Assembly: GCA_036796215.1 (NCBI GenBank)
Contig: DAIRDJ010000076.1
Location: forward strand, 1 to 17,574
DNA length: 17,574 nt
From: SLRI01 sp036796215
GTDB lineage: Bacteria; Pseudomonadota; Alphaproteobacteria; Geminicoccales; Geminicoccaceae
Direction of reading: 5' to 3'
Shown here: positions 14,275 to 17,574 of the stretch, in pieces
How the letters are laid out: each line of letters starts with the position of its first letter
Numbering within the stretch: position 1 is the stretch's first letter
Made by a program: the position numbers and the translations under genes
Notes under the pieces: generated by a model
Told to the model about the DNA's origin: nothing
Databases searched by the model: none
The model's input: the letters and a program-made list of their open reading frames with translations, nothing else

Positions 14275-15080
14275 GCGAGCGCTCCGGTGATCAGGCTGAC
14301 GATCTCGTTTCTGGTCGTCTCCCCGACGCGCTTGTCGCCGACCTTCTGGCCGTTGCGCATGACGATGATCCGGTCGGCCACCTGGAAGATGTGCTCCATG
14401 TTGTGCGAGATCATGATGAACGGGATGTTGTGCTGATCGCGGATCTGGCGAACCAGCTCGAGCACCGCACGCTGCTGGTCGACGCCGATATTGTTGGCGG
14501 GCTCGTCCAGGATGATGATCTTGCCCTTCCAGTAGGCGGCGCGGCCCACCGCCACCGATTGCTGCTGGCCGCCGGAGAGGGTCTGCACCGGGGCGCGCAA
14601 GTTGCGTACGGTGATGTTCAGCTGCTTGAGCAGATTGCGGGTCTCCTCGCGCATGAAGCGCTTGTCGATCATCCCGAAATACTTGCCGAGCCAGCCCTCC
14701 TTCAGCTTCTCGCGGCCGAGAAAGAGATTGGCCGGCGCGTCCATCACCTCGACCAGCCCCGAAGACTGATAGACCGTCTCGAGCCCGAGCTCGCGGGCAT
14801 GGCCGGTGCTCTGGATGTCGACATGCCGGCCATTCAGCAGGAGCTCACCCTCGTCCTTTTGATAGGCACCGGTGATGATCTTGATCAGCGTCGACTTGCC
14901 GGCACCGTTGTCGCCGACCATGCCGAGGATCTCGCCCTGGCGGAGCACGAAGCTGACATCGTCGACCGCACGGATGCCGCCGAAGTTCTTCTTCAGGTTC
15001 TTGGCTTCGAGCACCACTTCCCCGATCGCGGGGCCGATCGCGTGGGCCGGTGTCTCGGTTTCTCGGGCCGCTGCGGCCAT
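14271..15080 (-). CDS. Sugar ABC transporter ATP-binding protein, CUT2 family, single domain
   Basis: Cytoplasmic ATPase that powers the CUT2 importer. At 269 residues it has one nucleotide-binding domain, unlike the roughly 500-residue RbsA/XylG type with two, so it should act as a homodimer. Visible motifs in order: Walker A GDNGAGKST near residue 55, Q-loop TVYQSSGLV, signature LSGGQQQSVAVGRA, Walker B IIILDEP, and switch His in MISHNMEHIF. The residues after Walker B read ANNIGV in place of the usual TAAL/SALD-type D-loop, which may mark a subfamily. The start at 15080 has GGGAGGAG about eight bases upstream; the in-frame extension to 15134 is rejected. It lies 141 bases after the binding-protein gene, a gap that contains a strong hairpin. 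Confidence 0.95.
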   Translation of the reverse strand: MAAAARETETPAHAIGPAIGEVVLEAKNLKKNFGGIRAVDDVSFVLRQGEILGMVGDNGAGKSTLIKIITGAYQKDEGELLLNGRHVDIQSTGHARELGLETVYQSSGLVEVMDAPANLFLGREKLKEGWLGKYFGMIDKRFMREETRNLLKQLNITVRNLRAPVQTLSGGQQQSVAVGRAAYWKGKIIILDEPANNIGVDQQRAVLELVRQIRDQHNIPFIMISHNMEHIFQVADRIIVMRNGQKVGDKRVGETTRNEIVSLITGALA

Positions 15081-15133
15081 GCGTGTCTCCTCCCTGTGGC
15101 CCGGCGGCCGCCATCCGGCAGGCCGCGGCAGCA

Positions 15134-15149
15134 CCCGGCCGGGGCCGGG
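15134..15149 (-). repeat. Tight GC hairpin between CUT2 binding-protein and ATPase genes
   Basis: CCCGGC and GCCGGG pair over six bases with a four-base loop (a seventh pair is possible with a two-base loop). It lies in the 141-base gap after the binding-protein stop, with no T tract. It could stabilise the binding-protein message and lower expression of the downstream ATPase and permeases. Confidence 0.5.
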
Positions 15150-15221
15150 CGCCTGATCCGCTGCTCGACGTGCCGGGACGGCTCGCGGCGCAAGCCGGGC
15201 CGCCCCGGAGAACCATCAGGC

Positions 15222-16220
15222 TCAGTTCGGCAAGGGCCGCGGGAACTCCATGCCCTCGCTGGTGTAGAGCACCGGGTTGACGAACGCGTTGATCGCCTCC
15301 ACCGAATCGATGATGTGGATCGGCGAGTTGAAGACCGGCGGCACGGCGTCTGGGTTGCCGCGACTGTGGTCGGCGATCGCCTGGCCCACGGCCTCGCCCA
15401 TGGCGACCGGGTCGCGGATCCAGGCCGCTGTCAGCAGGCCGTCCTCGATGTAGCGCAGTTCCTCGAAGGTGCCGCCGGCGCCGAAGATCGGGTACTCGCC
15501 GGCGACGCCATTGGCCATGGTGGCCTCGACCGCGCCCACGGCCATCGCGCTCGAGGTCGCGATGATCAGATCGACATCGGGATAGGCGACCAGGATGCGC
15601 TCCATGGCGTCATAGGCCTGCAGCCGATCGTAGTCGGCGAAGTCCTCGTAGACGAAGGTCATGCCGTGCCCGTCGTAGCAGGCCTCGGGCGCCCGGTCGT
15701 AGGTGACATGGCCGGGAGCGCCATGGATGACGGCGATCTCGATGCCCTCGCCATACTTCTCGGCGAGATAGGCACAGAGCACGAGGCCGGCATCCGAGTG
15801 GCTGTAGCCGGAGAACATCATCGGCTGAAAGCCCCAGTCGTCGGGGAAAGGCACGCTGTAGTTGCCGACGATGAGCGGAATGCCCGAGTCGATCACCCGC
15901 TCGTAGGCGACCCGCTGCACCTCGGGGTCGGTCGGATTGATGATGATGTAGTCGAGGCCCTCGGCGATCATGTCCTCGACGATGGCGAGCTGCTCCTCGT
16001 GCGCCACGTGATTGGCGGGGGCCCGGATCAAGAACTCGTACTCGACCCCGGCGGCATCCAGGCCGCGCTCGATGCCCGAGCCCATCATCCCATGGAAGTC
16101 CGACGGATCCCAGACCGAGGGGGCGTAGCCGATCCGGACCGTGTCGGCCGCGGCCATGCCGCCGCTGCCCAGCATCACAGCCATGGCCAGCGCCACGGCC
16201 GTAAGGGTGCGCCTTGTCAT
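15222..16220 (-). CDS. Periplasmic sugar-binding protein, CUT2 family (RbsB-like, Peripla_BP_4)
   Basis: Periplasmic receptor of the CUT2 importer, 332 residues. The signal peptide MTRRTLTAVALAMAVMLGSG continues to MAAA and is probably cleaved before DTVRIGYAPS. The mature protein has the two-lobed type I fold signature: VEDMIAEGLDYIIINPTDPE, RVIDSGIPLIVGNYS, IAVIHGAPGHVTYDR, YPDVDLIIATSSAMAVGAVE and IFGAGGTFEELRYIEDG. Two mature cysteines, in LVLCAYL and PEACYDG, could form a disulfide. The start at 16220 has GGGAGAGG about seven bases upstream; the longer frame to 16388 runs through the control region and is rejected. First gene of the leftward operon, divergent from the aldo/keto reductase. 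Ligand likely a monosaccharide, identity unknown. Confidence 0.94.
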   Translation of the reverse strand: MTRRTLTAVALAMAVMLGSGGMAAADTVRIGYAPSVWDPSDFHGMMGSGIERGLDAAGVEYEFLIRAPANHVAHEEQLAIVEDMIAEGLDYIIINPTDPEVQRVAYERVIDSGIPLIVGNYSVPFPDDWGFQPMMFSGYSHSDAGLVLCAYLAEKYGEGIEIAVIHGAPGHVTYDRAPEACYDGHGMTFVYEDFADYDRLQAYDAMERILVAYPDVDLIIATSSAMAVGAVEATMANGVAGEYPIFGAGGTFEELRYIEDGLLTAAWIRDPVAMGEAVGQAIADHSRGNPDAVPPVFNSPIHIIDSVEAINAFVNPVLYTSEGMEFPRPLPN

Positions 16221-16323
16221 CGTTTCCTCTCCCTGATTGGCAGCGCCGGTCGCGTGCCGGCAGCGCTCTGGTCCATCATGACTGTCGAGCTCGCCACGCG
16301 ACTGCAGCGGCGGCGCAACGAAC

Positions 16324-16332
16324 TGGTATGAT
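16324..16332 (+). promoter_or_regulatory. Possible extended -10 for the aldo/keto reductase
   Basis: TG, one base, then TATGAT (16327-16332) fits an extended -10 facing right; no -35 is visible. It would give a leader of roughly 140 bases before the reductase. It overlaps the shared operator-like element, so both divergent units could answer to the same protein. Confidence 0.3.
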
Positions 16333-16342
16333 GATTGACCAC
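16328..16342 (-). promoter_or_regulatory. Shared operator-like element, CUT2 copy
   Basis: Read leftward: GTGGT, one base, AATCATCAT. It matches the CUT1 copy at 6595-6610 except for one base of spacer. It begins about five bases beyond the candidate -10 of the CUT2 promoter, over the expected start point. On the plus strand the outer bases also form TGGT, ten bases, ACCA (16324-16341), a loose dyad. Confidence 0.4.
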
Positions 16343-16346
16343 ACTT

Positions 16347-16375
16347 TGGATACGGAGCAGAACGGCGAGCGTCAA
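16347..16375 (-). promoter_or_regulatory. Candidate promoter of the CUT2 operon
   Basis: Read leftward: TTGACG (16375-16370), 17 bases, TATCCA (16352-16347). The -35 and spacing are good and the -10 is weak, as expected of a regulated promoter. The start would fall near 16340, about 120 bases before the binding-protein start codon. Confidence 0.4.
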
Positions 16376-16477
16376 CCGCAAACGACAAGGGGCAAGCGTT
16401 CCAGAAGCGCGACAGCCGACGGCGTCGCCGGCACCACCAGGACCGGCACCCGCCAACGACAATCGGGGAGAACCACC

Positions 16478-17500
16478 ATGGACATGCAGGAAAAGCGCCA
16501 GCTCGGCGGCTCGGGGCTGGAGGTCAGCGTGCACGGCTTCGGCGGCGTGCCGCTCGGCAATCTCTACCAGAAATGCTCCAACGAGGACGCCCAGGCCACC
16601 CTGCTCGCCGCCTACAGCGCCGGCATCCGCTTCATCGACACCGCCCCCTTCTACGGGCTGGGCATGTCCGAGCACCGCATCGGCCACATCATGCGTCCCC
16701 TGCCCCGCGACAGCTGGGTGCTCTCCACCAAGATCGGCCGCGTGCTCAAAGCGAAGGACCCGGCCAAGGGCATCGACGCCGGCCCGTTCGTCGACGCGCA
16801 TCCCATGGAGTACATCTTCGACTATACCTATGACGGCGTGATGCGCTCGGTCGAGGACAGCCTGCAGCGCCTCGCCACCCACCGCATCGACGTGCTCCTG
16901 ATCCACGACGTCGACGTCTGGACCCACGGCAGCGAGGACGCCCGCAAGGCCAGGTTCAAGGAGGTGATGGACTCGGGCTACAAGGCGATGCGCGAGCTCC
17001 GCGATTCCGGCACCGTCAAGGCGATCGGTGCGGGCATCAACGAGATCCCGGCGACCCTGGAATTCATGCGCGCCGGCGAGTTCGACTGCTTCCTCCTCGC
17101 CGGCCGCTACACGCTCCTCGAACAAGCCGCCCTCGACGACCTCCTGCCCGAATGCACGAGGCGCAACATCTCGCTGATCATCGGCGGCCCGTACAATTCA
17201 GGCATCCTGGCGACGGGCGCGGTCAAAGGGGCCAAGTACAACTACGCGGACGCCCCACCCGACATCATGGCGCGCGTCGGCAGGATCGAAGCCGTCTGCA
17301 ACCGCCACGGCATCCCGCTCAAGGCTGCCGCCCTCCAGTTCCCGCTCGGCCACCCGAAGGTCGCGACCATCATCCCCGGCGCCCGCTCGGTCACCGAGAT
17401 CGACCAGAACGTCGCCACCTTCACGACGCCGATCCCGGACGAGCTCTGGGCCGAGCTCAAGCACGAGAGGCTCTTGCGCGAGGACGCGCCGACACCTTGA
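16478..17500 (+). CDS. Aldo/keto reductase, D-threo-aldose 1-dehydrogenase (L-fucose/galactose dehydrogenase) type
   Basis: Cytoplasmic NAD(P)-dependent oxidoreductase expected to oxidise an aldose at C1 to its lactone, the first step of non-phosphorylative sugar breakdown. 340 residues with the AKR catalytic tetrad: D54 and Y59 in FIDTAPFYG, K85 in STKIGR and H143 in LLIHDVD. The middle blocks DYTYDGVMRSVEDSLQRL, GTVKAIGAGINE and LLAGRYTLLEQ, then SLIIGGPYNSGIL, point to the aldose-dehydrogenase/pyridoxal-dehydrogenase branch. The C-terminal VATIIPGARSVTEIDQN binds the cofactor phosphate/adenine region. The start at 16478 has GGGGAG eight bases upstream; the long in-frame extension to 16214 is rejected. 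Divergent from the CUT2 binding protein across 257 bases and ended by a good terminator, so monocistronic. The neighbourhood suggests it acts on the imported sugar. Confidence 0.93.
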   Translation: MDMQEKRQLGGSGLEVSVHGFGGVPLGNLYQKCSNEDAQATLLAAYSAGIRFIDTAPFYGLGMSEHRIGHIMRPLPRDSWVLSTKIGRVLKAKDPAKGIDAGPFVDAHPMEYIFDYTYDGVMRSVEDSLQRLATHRIDVLLIHDVDVWTHGSEDARKARFKEVMDSGYKAMRELRDSGTVKAIGAGINEIPATLEFMRAGEFDCFLLAGRYTLLEQAALDDLLPECTRRNISLIIGGPYNSGILATGAVKGAKYNYADAPPDIMARVGRIEAVCNRHGIPLKAAALQFPLGHPKVATIIPGARSVTEIDQNVATFTTPIPDELWAELKHERLLREDAPTP

Positions 17501-17528
17501 GAGCCTGTCCGAGACGTTCTGTAGGTAT

Positions 17529-17551
17529 CCCCCGGCCAAGCCGGGGGCTTT
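17529..17551 (+). terminator. Rho-independent terminator after the aldo/keto reductase
   Basis: CCCCCGGC (17529-17536) and GCCGGGGG (17540-17547) form a perfect 8-bp stem with the loop CAA, followed by CTTT. It starts 29 bases after the stop codon. The T run is short but stem strength and position are convincing. The remaining bases to 17574 show nothing further. Confidence 0.8.
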
Positions 17552-17574
17552 GATCACGAGCCGTTCAAAGCGGC

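Noticed and set aside
14259..16331. Long plus-strand open frame (690 codons) across the CUT2 ATPase and receptor
   Set aside because: It spans two well-identified minus-strand genes and their gap; the His/Asp/Val-rich translation is typical of antisense frames in GC-rich DNA.

Overview
The window looks like chromosome of a GC-rich alphaproteobacterium. This rests on the ParE and Tgt sequences, the very high G+C at third codon positions, and the sugar ABC-transporter style of the right half. I cannot place it below class; Rhodospirillales- or Rhizobiales-like is a guess. No phage, insertion sequence or CRISPR array is visible.

Left part (1-5900), housekeeping. A leftward run reads parE (topoisomerase IV subunit B), a PPOX-class FMN-dependent flavoprotein, then a FieF-type cation efflux protein. 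Rightward and divergent from parE is a YciA-type acyl-CoA thioesterase. It converges on a 71-residue membrane protein. Next come tgt (queuine/preQ1 tRNA-guanine transglycosylase) and a tRNA-Lys(UUU). This Tgt has lost two of the three cysteines of the family zinc site.

Middle gap (5901-6648). About 750 bases lack a credible gene. They hold three tandem 11-bp repeats just after the tRNA and, at the right end, a strong extended -10 promoter.

Right part (6649-17574), accessory sugar uptake. A rightward CUT1-type operon encodes two permeases and two tandem paralogous solute-binding proteins, with no ATPase. Converging on it is a leftward CUT2 (ribose-type) operon: binding protein, single-domain ATPase, two different permeases, and an NAD-dependent epimerase/dehydratase that is frameshifted and lacks the catalytic Tyr. 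Divergent from the CUT2 operon is an aldo/keto reductase of the aldose 1-dehydrogenase (L-fucose/galactose dehydrogenase) type, followed by a clear terminator. The likely logic is uptake of a sugar by two transporter types and oxidation at C1; the substrate cannot be read from the sequence.

Two patterns tie the right half together. A 15-16 bp element (GTGGT, 1-2 bases, AATCATCAT) sits in the control region of both transport operons in the same orientation relative to transcription, so one regulator may control both. Stem-loops lie beside each binding-protein gene, as expected if transcript processing raises binding protein over membrane components.
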